Source of the DNA: Opisthorchis felineus
Lineage: Eukaryota; Platyhelminthes; Trematoda; Opisthorchiida; Opisthorchiidae
NCBI GenBank assembly: GCA_004794785.1
Contig: SJOL01008635.1
Span: 1,062,208-1,126,207 of the forward strand
Length of the DNA stretch: 64,000 nucleotides
Direction of reading: 5' to 3'
Made by a program: the position numbers and the translations under genes. The stretch's first letter is position 1. Each line of letters opens with the position of its first letter. Below the pieces are notes generated by a model that saw only the letters and a list, made by a program, of their open reading frames with translations, was not told the DNA's origin and made no database searches. This document shows, piece by piece, positions 46,262 through 57,774 of this stretch.

Positions 46262-46348
46262 GAGCTTAGTGATATAATACCGGGACCCCAAGTGGCTCCG
46301 ACAAGGAGCGAATATTTGACCATCCATGATGAATCAGGAGAAATGCCG
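46262..46348 (+). CDS. Exon of unknown gene (87 nt, phase 0)
   Basis: Acceptor GCTATTTCTTTCCAG with a good pyrimidine tract; donor GTAAGC. 29 codons, starting ELSDIIPGPQVAPT and ending YLTIHDESGEMP. The other two frames are closed by stops within the first codons, so only the phase-0 reading is possible. This is what a real exon should show. The peptide is hydrophilic and acidic, with no membrane segment or known motif. It forms a series with the exons at 54.4, 56.9, 57.7 and 60.9 kb. Confidence 0.6.
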
Positions 46349-46429
46349 GTAAGCTTTTACCATTCAACCGTTGTCATCGATGCTTCCAAGTTTTATAGAA
46401 AGCAAAGATTCTGAGGACCCTGAAGGCAC

Positions 46430-49400
46430 TGAGTGATTCCTGGCAAGTGAGGGAGTAAAAAATTGTGCCTACATAGAACGTTCGAAAATGCAAAAATGCA
46501 TTGACAAATCCATTAGATCTCATGGCGTACTTTGCACGTACCATCCTCACTGAATCACATGCAACAAGAAGACTGTTTTTGGGACAAAAAGACTTCCTTT
46601 CAGCAGCTGGTTCAAAATCGCAGACATTCACTGCATCTTGTGACAGCCATCTGAATGTTGGCACATTTGGCACACGGTTTAATTGTGTAGCCTCCAATTA
46701 ATCTTGATGAGTGATTTCACGGGAAGAAACAACCTTGCATAAGACAATTTAAAGGTCGAAAAGTTAGTGCAGTCTAAATCCCCATGAAAATAAAATGTGC
46801 AGACGTGGGCTGCACATTTTGCGACATGCTTCTGCATTTCAGCAAGTGTGTGGATCAACCTGGGTAATTCAGTTAGCTGAACTTGAGCTCGTTTGACTCA
46901 GTAGGTCGCACCGGAACTCCGCTGATGACCAGTCATCCGTTCTCGGTTCCCTGTTCTCAAAACCTCCGCAACTATAAATTAAACTAGTTTGCGTACTGTA
47001 GTGCCCAGTAATCCGCGGATTCATTCAGCTGATTGCAGTGGCACATTCTGAAGCTTGCCAGCTGAGGACCGCACGCTGTGAGTTCAGATCACACTCTACA
47101 CTACACAGCTCTTCACTGCTTTCTTTGAAAATGATCGTTGCCTTGCCGTCGTGGTGCTTGCAGACGTAGACCATTTTAATGGGACAGGTTTACTGAAATC
47201 TCACTGTTTCTTGCTTAAATCAATTATGTGCCCCTTCTTTGGACTTATATCCAAGTTGCTACAGATTATTTTCCAGTTTACTTTCACTCTCACGCTTGTA
47301 CTGGTGGTCGTGGTTCTTCCATTGATCTGTGTTGGCTTTTTTGTTCTTCATTTGCAAGACCTTGTCTTATGTAGATCAAACCGGCGGTCTATTTTCTTGT
47401 GCGCCGGCTTCGTCCGGCAAAATTTGGCAATTGCTCTCCCAGATTTTAGGCTGTGACCCATGTGGCGGCCTCTCCCTTGAAGGGCTAGTCTTTCAATAAC
47501 CATTGTTGTATCATGGCCAAACTTTTGAGATAAAAGCTCTGAGTAAAGATCTCAAAATCCCTTCGGTTGAATTTTTGCAGCTTTGGAGTTATCACAACCC
47601 ACGCCCCTATGGAATAAGCAGACCAAAGTGTATTCATGCCTTCAGAATGGCTGAATACAGCAGGACATATAAAGGGAAACATGCGAGTGATCACGAAATC
47701 CATTTCCTAACTTCCTTAGTTGTGCGTTAGAAGATAACTTTTCTCGTATGTTAACTACTTCTTTACTGGGTAACGGTTGAGTTATTTGCCTAGTTCAGCA
47801 GTTGACTTGCAGCGGCTTCGCTCAGATATGACGAGACACGGTTAGTGCACGCATAGTACACTCTGCGCTGTATAACTACTCACATTCATAAGACTGCGTT
47901 GATCGAAAAACTGATGCTCAGCAATACACACCTACTGAGAACTAACCACCATTTTCCCCATCATAGTAAGTGTTGTTTCAGTCATATAAGCTCAGGGTTT
48001 CAACAAACAAGTGTGGTGTCTCAGCATTTATGACATTTAATGCCAAACATAATGATAATGCTAAGCGTCTTTTACAGGTGTTTTGATAATCACTAACATT
48101 TCAGTAGCAGTAGGATTTCCACTGGTGGACTCCCAGGAAGCTACACTGGTCGCATTGCCACCAGATGCCAAAACCGAGGTTTAGTTCTTAAGTTCCGATC
48201 ATCCCAGTTCGGGTCAAACCAAACTCTGGTTCGAAGTAGATCTCCGTTAAACCCCCTGCAGTAAACCTGACAACAAGCATTCCCCACCCACAGCGCACAT
48301 ACAAACTCCTGGATGTCAAAACGACCACTATCAACTAATGAGGCAAGTCTGTAAACTACTGAGATGGGAAATTGTTCCGGCTAGATGGTCGGTGAAACTT
48401 CAGCTAGCAAGGACTACGCACTGATAGAGGGGCGTTGTGAAAACATAAAAACAAAGAGGTAAGAAGGACCAGTGCAATCAAGAATGTGCTTACACTGCTT
48501 CACCAAATCTGCGAAGCATGAACCAAAAAATCGTTTGCTTGTGTTAAAAGTAGATTTAATACTGGAAGTCTATTATTCGTTGAGATCAGCGTCTGGATAG
48601 CTGGAGAGAATCTTTACAACAGGCGTTTATCTATATACCTATGTGCCGATCATTATGCTCATTTATTAATTTAATTAATTTATTTAATTTATGATAATTC
48701 ATAATAATATAATGTATATATGTAATATGATAATACGATAATATATTTTATAACAGTTTAGATCCCTCTTGTTGTTTTATTTACCTTGTTCTTTTGACCG
48801 CCAGGCTAGCAGAGATTCTAAACGCGTTTTTCAAAAGTGACAGTCACTATTTATGTTTTGGTTTGACTACTTTCTTCAAACTTAGTTTGATGCCATAATC
48901 GTTTCTATATAGCTGGGCAAATTAAACTTCACATCCTCATTCAAAGAGGTACCCGAAACAATCTCTACACTCGAGGTGCTATGAGTCTTATGCCAAAAAC
49001 ACAGCTGCTAGCCCATCTAATGCTACATCGTCCAACCCTGGCACGCTTGACCTAAGTCCCAGTGAAACTGGCTGGATTTCAACCTCCATAGTTCATCGAG
49101 TGGCTGAGGAGAGTCATGCACACCGACAACACTGTTTTGCGTGACTCCAGTAGGTCTTTGAAGTTTTAGATGGGATAAGTCTACTAAGTCTATTAAATGC
49201 AACTGGACGGGGAAGAATGCCCCCAAAAGCTGTCACTCAACTTCGTGTTGTTCCTATCTGGTCGTGTTTGAGTTTATGTGAAACTATTCAAACGTCTCCC
49301 CAAAACCAATTGGTTTCACCGGATTTGTCGTTTATTTTCCTTTCTGTTTGATTTTTTCGCTGACTGAACCATGGAACCCATAATCCAAGTGATGAAAAAT

Positions 49401-52400
49401 CAAGGAGTAGGAACAGAACTCGAGGAAATGTTGGTGAATCTAAACTTTGCAGAATATATTATTCCGTTATTCGGCGATTATGAATCCATTGTAAATGGGA
49501 TGTCGTCAGTTGTTCTTGGCTTTGGCTTGCTTTTGTTCATTTTGATGTGCACCAAGAAATTAAAATTCTTGCATTCTTTAAAAGTCTAACTTGGATTGCT
49601 CGATTCGTGTGGTCACTTTACGTAGAGTGTACTGTAGAAGAAGTCATTACCACGGTGCGAGAATTTGTTGCTACCTTGTCTCATTTGAGTCGTCAGGAGA
49701 GAAGTTCATTGAGTCTAAAGGACCACCTGTGAACAATAACCGTATAAAAAGTTTTACTTTATGGCTGAGGAGCATTTAATTCTGTCAAAGGGATCTTAAC
49801 AACTTCAAAATTTTCGTCGGCGCTCTGTTAGCAAAACAGGAGAGGGCTACATGCAGCATATCATCAGCGAATTAGTGTCGAAAAACACTAGATAAAGAAC
49901 CACAACTGTTAAATAGGCAAACAGAACTCATTTAGTGTCAGTTGGTTAGACATGCACTGCACACGAAGCAATACCATCCACCGAAGAATGTGTTGTTTTT
50001 TGTTCCAACTATTCTTTGGATAACGGGCCATGGCATGACGATTAGAGATAACAATACATACGGCACATCTAGGTACTATGAGTCCTTCACACCTTTGTGC
50101 CTGGAACGCATGCACATCTTTGGAAACCACAGGGTATATGATAAGCTACCTGGACTAAGCCAGCCCCCTAATTCCAGACGGACGACCTCGTTGATCTTGT
50201 TGACGTTGAAAGCTTGAACTTTTGATCAGGGTTTGCACTTATTCCGTGTTACACGGACATAACACTGCGCTCTCTTCGTTTTGTTGAATGTGAAAGGTGC
50301 AAATATCTTGCTCCTGGCATCTTGCTTGTTTTATTAGGCCTTTCACCCCTTTTGCCTCCACCGTGTTCTTCACTAGGGTGTACTAAAATGAGTGTGGGGT
50401 ACCTCAGCTCCGACATATATTTCCGATGTGTCACTCCTGACAGTGGTGATAGTAATCGGTTGGCTGGTGTATTTTTCAACCACAATTGACAAAGTATCAG
50501 CTAGACTGAAAAACAAGCCAAATCAAAGTATCAAAGCTGAGCTCCACTTTTTTTTCGAATGTTGACTTACCAGGAAAACTATGCATCAAAAGTAGAGCAA
50601 CTCTTTCCATACCCCGGGCGGCCTTTCTAAAATTACGACTAAGTTCAGATGCAAGCCTTAGAGAGAAGTAGAATAACGTCCAATGCCTCGTGGTATTCAG
50701 AAATTTGGTGATAAGTTTAATTAAATTATCGTTTTTAGGTTAGAGACCGAATGGCTTAAACCAGACTAAAAAGCCAACGGCAGCCCAAAATTCATATGAA
50801 ATCCGGCTGTGATAACCTGTGCGTACTAGGTCCTGTGTAAGCCAATGAACCCAAAATGCCACTTTTTGGCCAACCGAACAGTAAGCAATACCTTAACTCG
50901 TTGGGATTCATGACGAAAAGTTCAGGAAACAAAAACGATCGCCCCAAGGAAGTGTTCAAATCAACGTGGTGTGCCGTCGAAGTGTCGGAGGGAGTTAAAT
51001 AAATATTTGCAAAGATTAAACAATGTAGTCTCATGAGGTAGTTTGTAGTTAAAGTTGTTGATATTTCTCAGCAGTGTCAATAGGCTGTATTAGAAATCGA
51101 AAGTGCTCTCTACTCACCTGTTAAATGCAGTTAGGAATGCTCACTCATGAAAGCTAATTGATACAGGTCCAACAACAATGATAACCACAAACTTTCGAAA
51201 ATATCCCACTGACTTCACTTGCGGCGGATCGAATATCTACTTGGTTACGACTACTCTGTTGCTAAAGTACGTTTTCACTAGCGATAATCTAGACAATGAA
51301 ATTATCCTCTGGAAGCCTTAAAAGACAGAAGACTCCCTACAGACTGTCAGGTAGCTCAGCAATGGGATATTCATCCTAGGCCACATAGTAGCCTTCGATA
51401 CAAGGGAGAAAACACACGACGTTATTGTTAAAAACAGTTTTTTGCTTGTAATTTATAACCTCAGTGAATTAGTAGAGTGGTTTTATCGTCACATCCCATG
51501 ATGCTGCATTCAGCCAATACTACCTTACACATTTATTGTTCTATGTAACTAGATTGATGTTTCGTTGTCCTATTTGAATGCTTTGCAGTGTCTGATCTGA
51601 CATAAACTTTGTCAGAACTGCTTGGACTGGCGCACGTCTCATTCAGAGCATTTTGTGTAGGGCGGATGACATCGGAATGCGGCTCACAAGCCGGGCTATA
51701 CAGATATTTATCAACGGCATATTTGACACTAGCAGTTTGCCGGCAGCGCCGAATTATTAACATCATTGCAGTGTGGGAGGACTAACCGGACTTATTAAGG
51801 TTTATGCTCATTGGATATGTGCTTTGTGACAAAAATGGATAGGCAGCATCAGGCAACAAAGCGTGAACAGCCCGCACAAATGAAATGCTACACGAGTACT
51901 TTCTGGTCGGAAAAAAAGGTTCCATTTTTATGCGTTCCATCACAACCCTTGCTACAGTAGTGACCCAATTCCGTTAGGCCCAGTAAGCACTGAACTAAAA
52001 AAACTGGGGTGTGGCCTTCGCAGGATTGGCCACTCATTAGGTTAACATAACTTCATCCTGAAAAACGGTTGGCTTGGCTCTGAATCAGACTAAATTAAAA
52101 TGTAGACAAAATATTTGCCATATTTCATGAAGGACAGGTGTTTCAGCAGATGCGCTTTACCATAGTTTGATTTTTCTGATCGATTGAGGCAAGCTGCCAG
52201 AGTCTTACGCAGTCTGGCATAGTTTGACATGGTGTCACTCGATCTATGGTCTGAGTCTAGATGTGATGCCACGCTGTCAAGTTAGGTAGTGAGGATTATC
52301 TGTGTACTCCTGGTTCGCCACCCGACAGGTATGAATACTGAGTATCATAACCAGAATAGCTGTTGGATGATGTGCACGTATAAATCATGAGCTTTCTGGT

Positions 52401-52560
52401 AGACGCTGTCACGTGGCAGGTATACACCTCACAATTAAAGAAGTTCGTAATGTAAGCATGCGTGTCAGCAGGTTTCCTAGCATTGTTGATGGATATACTA
52501 TCAACTACAGATAAAAAGCGGGTGTGAATCACAAAATGTCACCTTGCCAGTGATCGCGTG
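46430..52560. other. Presumed long intron or introns; weak exon candidates
   Basis: No strong exon is seen. Weak ones are 47982-48077 (96 nt, phase 0, only one frame open, acceptor GTGTTGTTTCAG, but a poor GTGTTT donor) and about 48104-48177 (AVGFPLVDSQEATLVALPPD, poor donor). A 72-codon ORF at 49371-49589 has one hydrophobic helix but no splice support. 48660-48762 is a strongly AT-rich tract. 50391-50475 on the plus strand encodes a membrane-like stretch (VSLLTVVIVIGWLVYFS) without good splice borders. Confidence 0.35.
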
Positions 52561-52567
52561 TATTGCT

Positions 52568-52866
52568 CTAGTTGCACTGTGTGGCACAATGCTGTTGTGC
52601 ATCATCAAGCGACGAGGAGTTCTGATTAATGATTATGTCAGTGTGAAGGAGAAATGCACTGTGACCAAACACAAGAGATCTTTCGTTCAGCTGTAACACC
52701 CTTCCGGTGCCTAGCTGCCATTCCACCGAAAGGAAGTACGAGGGCTGGGATACTGCCAGGTTGCCCAAGCCTAGACAGGGGAAGTTGAGAGGCAGATGTC
52801 CGGTTCGAACCACGGACCTTCCTGCCAGTAAATCCGCGCTCTAACCACTTGAGCCATCTCGCCCTA
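52568..52866 (-). repeat. tRNA-derived SINE, full head preserved
   Basis: On the minus strand the head reads GGGCGAGATGGCTCAAGTGG. Box A TGGCTCAAGTGGTTAGAGC is at 52856-52838 and box B GGTTCGAACCG at about 52811-52800. The spacing and bases are those of a tRNA promoter, but the acceptor ends do not pair as in a tRNA gene. The body runs on for about 230 bases. Translated incidentally it gives [18 protein letters not shown] text (here [20 protein letters not shown]), which I recall from many spurious gene models in liver-fluke genomes. The 3' end is set by eye. A related, more decayed head is at 63.33 kb. Confidence 0.8.
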
Positions 52867-52869
52867 AGA

Positions 52870-54140
52870 AATCTTTCAGATAACATGGGCCCGTTTTGGA
52901 TGCACCAACTCCATAGTAGGGTAAAAGTGATAACAAATTCACGAAATTTACCGGTTTTATGGAGATGTCTTTAACGCGCACCCCCTTCGTCAGTAGTTTA
53001 GGATATTTGGATTCCACAGTTCTAACTAATGGCTAATATTCCCTGTCCTATACTTGGCGTGGCTGACTGCAGTATTTTAAGCACATATTTTGGGCGTTTA
53101 TTGGTTTCCAAAAACTGCAGCCACCATTATCTCCAAAATCTGCCCAGAGAATGTGACATGGGCTTTGAAAACGAAAGACTCAAAATCACTGGTCCCATTT
53201 GCATTGAGTGTCGAAATTTATATCGTTTTGGATCTGAAACTCAACGACGATACTTTTTAAACTTATCTCTATGACGTACTGAAGAATTTCTTCCATCCTT
53301 GAGAAGACAGCCTGCGTAGAACGTCGCTGTTTCAGCTAGTATTGTTCAGGATTCGTTTATGATTTGCTAAAAGAAATTCAGATTAAATGGGATAATTTAT
53401 CGGATGATGAGTGTGCATAAATACAATCGATAGGCCATGATTTATTGGTGTTGAATATACACACTGAATGAATCTGCTTGCAAATTTGTACCTCGTATGT
53501 TTCCAACATGAGTTTATATCGTCTCCTAGGACATCTGCAGATAAACGCGCTGGCTGCATAGTTTGAATATAATATCACTTAACTGAAGAAACCCATGGCG
53601 AAATCCATTCTTGATTTTGGACCACTTCGGAATAGAAGGGCACTTTCTGATGTCAGCAGAACGGCTAGCTGCCTGAGGGCTAGTACTTGTCATATACACT
53701 CATTATTTCTGCATATACATGTAAAATATTGCGCAACAACCTTATTTTCCACAGCGAACTCATGAGCGCTACATACAGCTTAGAAAACAGTCATTTGTGC
53801 TTGCTGGATCTTTCGTCATTTGTGTGCCTGAAGCCGTGCTATTTACCAAACGTTCAGGAAAAAGTTCAGACGGAGGCCAACTTTGCATAACGCAGGTGAT
53901 TATTTTTTACCTAACCTAAAACTCTCGAAAGTCAGTATTTCACATTGCCACTTTCGGTCAGTGAGCAAGATTACGATGATGTGTAACGCCCATTAGCAAC
54001 AAAAATACCTAATATTGCAAAACTGGTGCCTGCAAATTGTAGCAAAGCCTAATCAGTATGTTGTTTTTAATGGGAGGGGTTATTAACCTGTAATGAAAGC
54101 AATAATTTAAAATAAAGACTTCACACTTTAAGCCAGTCCA
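52870..54140. other. No recognisable gene
   Basis: An 81-codon plus-strand ORF (53029-53274) and others of similar size lack splice support or motifs. Presumed intronic if the exon series belongs to one gene. Confidence 0.35.
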
Positions 54141-54155
54141 TTCCGCACTAGAAAG

Positions 54156-54227
54156 CCAAAGAGCATTGTGGCGCTGTTTTGTCATTGGTACGAATCATTA
54201 CTGCTAGGATTCTCTTTGTTGGTAAAG
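54156..54227 (+). CDS. Weak candidate exon, hydrophobic
   Basis: A good donor (GGTAAAG, then GTAAGC) ends a reading SIVALFCHWYESLLLGFSLL-VK, which would join in phase 0 to the exon at 54422 across a 194-base intron. The acceptor is unclear: AGs at 54150, 54155 and 54161 lack pyrimidine tracts, and the start phase depends on which one is used. If real, it adds a membrane-helix-like segment to the protein. Confidence 0.25.
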
Positions 54228-54421
54228 GTAAGCCGAACTTGTAACATATTAGTTATCGATGTCGCGGTTCGGATACTCGAGCAGTCTAAAACTGTGAACC
54301 GACACGTTAGTCATGTTACAAATAGATTTGCATTCTCAATGTTTCTTTAATTTGTTATGTCTCTTTCAACCGAACCTAAACCAGTTACATAATTTTTAAC
54401 TGCAAAAACTGCCCCTTTTAG

Positions 54422-54511
54422 TTAACTGGATCAGTTGCCGTCGCGGAAGACCACAACGGTGTATATTTGGTCAACAGACAGGCAGGGGGATTCAGTGGTG
54501 CCAGTCTACCC
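54422..54511 (+). CDS. Exon of unknown gene (90 nt, phase 0)
   Basis: Acceptor TGCCCCTTTTAG, donor GTAAGT. 30 codons, LTGSVAVAEDHNGVYLV ... QAGGFSGASLP. Frame 1 is closed at its first codon and frame 2 is open but gives an unnatural Cys/Arg/Trp-rich peptide, so phase 0 is preferred. That is the same phase as the neighbouring exons. No domain is recognised. Gly/Ser/Ala-rich and probably flexible. Confidence 0.55.
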
Positions 54512-54514
54512 GTA

Positions 54515-56490
54515 AGTTGTCCACTTTATCCGGATTTAAACTCTGTTTAAAAACCCGCAAATTTTCCCACCAATGAGACAACTATCTGGAAACTTCTTTG
54601 CCTCCTCCTCATGTCAATGCAGCTCCTGGGCGGAGCAAATAATGCATCTCCTATTCCACGGATTCACATAATGATAAGGATTAGACCAGGTTGGGTTGCG
54701 GCTGAAGGCTAGGACCAAAGAAGATTTTTCGAATTATTTCAAGATTTTTTTCAAATGTAGAAATAAAGTTTACATTTACTCTCGGCATCGGAATACAGGG
54801 GAGGTGTAACTATGAGTTTAAAATGTCTAATGTGACGCAAATTTCGTTGCAACCTACCTCGGTATAACCAGCGTCAGTTTCCTTTTTCTCTTCATCTAGC
54901 TAAAGACTCTAATCAAGATACATTGAATTCTCACCAGGATGTAAAAATAAATTCAGCAAACACGTTTAAAATTTTCTGAATTGCGCACTAATCCATATCC
55001 TAAAATATCTTTAATGGTTGCTATATTATGAAGAAGAAGTTCACGGCGAATCTGAAAATTCCGTCAGCTTGAATCAACAACACTTTTACATAGACGTAAA
55101 AAACCTTTCAGTATTTCGAAAAATGAAAGCTGGAAGATACGGTCTAGAAATATGAAGAGTCAGGAGGACTAAAAGTTTAAATGCAGCCTTCTTCCTATAA
55201 GACCACTTAGCCGAAGGCATCCTGTCCGTGGTGCATCCGGTCTTTTAAGGAAAACGAAGCCAGATAAAGTGTGAATCTTTTCGCCGCAAATGTCTTAAAA
55301 CAAGTGGTTAGAGATTTTGGCATCCAACAGTACCTTTGAGAAACAGTTTTCAGAAGTGCTTTTGTGCTTTGTGTCCACAATTTTGACAATACAGGCTCTA
55401 GGATTTCTGATGAATTTGGCCACCAGTTCCTAGGGCCGGACTACGAGAAAGCGAACCTGCTTACATATTCTATAGCTTTTATCAGGACAGTTATATATGC
55501 TGCCGCCAGATATTTGCAGTTACGAGCTTCAGTGCGTGTATATGCGGTAGAGGTGATGTCCAAATTTTGGATCACAGACTGTATATCAGGATTTGGTGGG
55601 ACGATGAAACCTGAATATTTCTGAAGATGCGGGGAGATTTGTTTATTTCCATTAGTGATTTCGTCCAGTCAATGTAGCAAATCTATGATACGAAGCCGAA
55701 AAGCACGCTACAGCTATTTTCTCCCCATTCGAAATCATCGACAGTGAGCACGAAAATCAGAGTTCTGAACCCATTACCTTCCTTTCAGTGGTTAGTCACG
55801 TAACCTTTGGTCACCAGCGGCTGATCGGCAGTGTGAATAGCTCTCACTTAGATAGGACATAGCGCCACTCATCCTTCAAACACGGTAACCACATCATGTC
55901 GTGGAGTATAGAAGGGGATCTCAAGTCACGACTTCTCAGATGGAAGATTCAATCATGTAAAATCTTTTTCCCTCTGAGCTACTTTTGACTGTTGTTGACA
56001 TGAGCAGATTTGGTGATTTTCAACAGAGATTCCGTTCCGCCAGTGAAATACGCACTACTGATGATTCCCAAGAAGAATGAAACAGCTGTACAATACTTCT
56101 CGGCTTTTCAGCATAGAAGGACTTTACTGGCATGATGAAATCTCTTTCGAAAACTTAAGATAACATTTATTATAGATAATGTATGATGATGTGAATGACA
56201 GTGGTCAGATATCCAGGCATATCTTTGTTCATTCTGTCTATTCTAAAGCTTTCACCATAAATCAGTGTACGATCTTTTCCCTCAACTTATGTTCTTTTGC
56301 GGTGGAAGAAGCGATCATCTTATTCTTAGCTAGTGACACATTTAGGCTTAACTAGATTTTATATGCAAGTAATGATCATGTATATTTGCATACAATTCAA
56401 GGTTTTTTACATGGCACACGTGGCAACTCCAGTGATTTCATGTTATACTCAGAGAGTTTAAAATGTATAAGAAGTTGGCGATTGAACATT
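54515..56490. other. Presumed intron, 2.4 kb to next exon
   Basis: A strong polypyrimidine acceptor (TTTCCTTTTTCTCTTCATCTAG, 54880-54901) is present, but the phase-0 reading after it hits a stop in nine codons and no good donor follows. I leave it unassigned. An 86-codon ORF (55364-55624) lacks splice support. Confidence 0.35.
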
Positions 56491-56494
56491 TCCC

Positions 56495-56600
56495 CCCAAA
56501 CCCAAAAAAAAAACAAAAAAAAACAAAAAAAAAAAAATTAAAAAATTAAAAAAACAAAAAAATAAAAACATAAAAAAAAAAACCAAAATTTAAAAAACAC
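56495..56600 (+). repeat. A-rich tract
   Basis: About 100 bases of A-runs broken by single C, T or G bases (AAAAAAAAAACAAAAAAAAA-like). It may be the degenerate poly(A) tail of a plus-strand retroposed sequence, but the 150 bases upstream show no recognisable element. Confidence 0.75.
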
Positions 56601-56885
56601 ACTGAAATGAATAGTCCAGCCAACACTCCTAGACGTCGCAACTATTTACGTTGGGCAGACGAGCACTTACTTTAGGCCTGTTCAATCCTTAAGTTTTTGT
56701 TTTTTTACACAGCCGAAAGGACTTCTGGATTGAGCTAACTCAAGTAAATATAATCGGACAATGTGGCGCCTACTAAAAAGGCGACAGATTTGCCCGTACA
56801 ACTTTTCATTTAAAAGCGTCAGTGCTATCCGCCGTCATATGATTAAAACACCCGGGTTTACAGGAATATAGGGTGATACAAATAT

Positions 56886-56936
56886 GTGGACATATATATA
56901 TATATATACATCCATATATATATATATATATATATG
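56886..56936 (+). repeat. (TA)n microsatellite abutting an exon
   Basis: Two TA runs (about 56886-56908 and 56914-56935) separated by CATCC. The second run is followed at once by TGTTTTAG and the exon at 56943. The repeat therefore occupies the place of the polypyrimidine tract. Confidence 0.9.
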
Positions 56937-56942
56937 TTTTAG

Positions 56943-57035
56943 GAACCCCCACAATACGCCTACCATTCACCCGTTCTGGAGGATGAACAAGATTTTCAAG
57001 ACTTGATGATGGAGATCGGTAAACCCAGACGCAAG
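56943..57035 (+). CDS. Exon of unknown gene (93 nt, phase 0)
   Basis: Acceptor TATGTTTTAG, donor GTGAGT. 31 codons, EPPQYAYHSPVLEDEQDFQD then LMMEIGKPRRK. The other frames close (TGA in both). The peptide starts with a P-P-x-Y-like motif (PPQY), has an acidic middle (EDEQDFQD) and ends in a basic RRK. The PPQY could be a WW-domain ligand, by sequence only. Same strand and phase as the exons before and after; the intron to the next exon is 642 bases. Confidence 0.62.
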
Positions 57036-57677
57036 GTGAGTCAGCCGTTCAATCCTTATTTAATCTGTTTTCACATATGCATACGAGTGAACCTCGGAAT
57101 TTGTAGTGTTAAAGAGGAGTGAACGCGTATTTTTAGATGTTTTACTTCTACCAGGATAACTCAAGTTGAGCAATTTTCAAACTGTTGGATTGACCTGTTG
57201 GATTTAAGTACGCTTGCTTAACGAAGCAATTTTATGATGATTGCAGGACAAGTTTTCTACTAAAAAACAACGGTTTTTCGCACAGAATTGAGCTTTATAA
57301 GCGCCCATTATAGCATCGATCACACATCACACATCACTGGTCAATGGGTTATGCTCTCAAACGCATCGCAACATAGCTACAACTGACATGTCTCTGCTTA
57401 CAAAATGTGAACGGGAGTAGTTGCTAACGCCATTTTTGTGCCATTTCAAGATTACTTTTATGCCACAAATCGAAGCATTTCATGTTAATTCATTTTCATG
57501 AGTATTGTTCTACAGTAACCCAAAAAGCACAAGGATATGAGTATAATACTCTTCGTAGTGGGTGGATTAGCTCGACTGCTTTTTAACATTAGGGACCCTT
57601 CCTATAAATTGTTATCTCTATTGCAGTTACAGCACTCCTTATCGTGTCACATTCACCCCCTCATTTATCCTGCACAG

Positions 57678-57770
57678 GACGTTCAGGTATCAGCTTGCGT
57701 CAAAAATGACAGGAGCAATCTCATTGTTGCTACAAATCCCACTATTTCAATCTCTCGGGAGCACAGCCAT
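57678..57770 (+). CDS. Exon of unknown gene (93 nt, phase 0)
   Basis: Acceptor TTTATCCTGCACAG, donor GTTAGT (one base from consensus). 31 codons, DVQVSACVKNDRSNLIVA then ending TISISREHSH. It has exactly the length of the exons before and after, with the same phase. No sequence similarity among the three peptides is visible, so they are not simple exon duplicates. No domain recognised. Confidence 0.55.
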
Positions 57771-57774
57771 GTTA

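Noticed and set aside
47036..47093. tRNA-like segment with a GAGTTCAGATC box-B look-alike
   Set aside because: Box A cannot be placed with correct spacing and the stems do not form.
47151..47456. 101-codon hydrophobic ORF (+)
   Set aside because: Hydrophobicity comes from a T-rich stretch. The start is not an ATG, and there is no domain or splice support.
50391..50475. Plus-strand reading with a membrane helix (VSLLTVVIVIGWLVYFS)
   Set aside because: The flanking AG and GTATCA sites are poor, and the phase does not fit the neighbouring exons.
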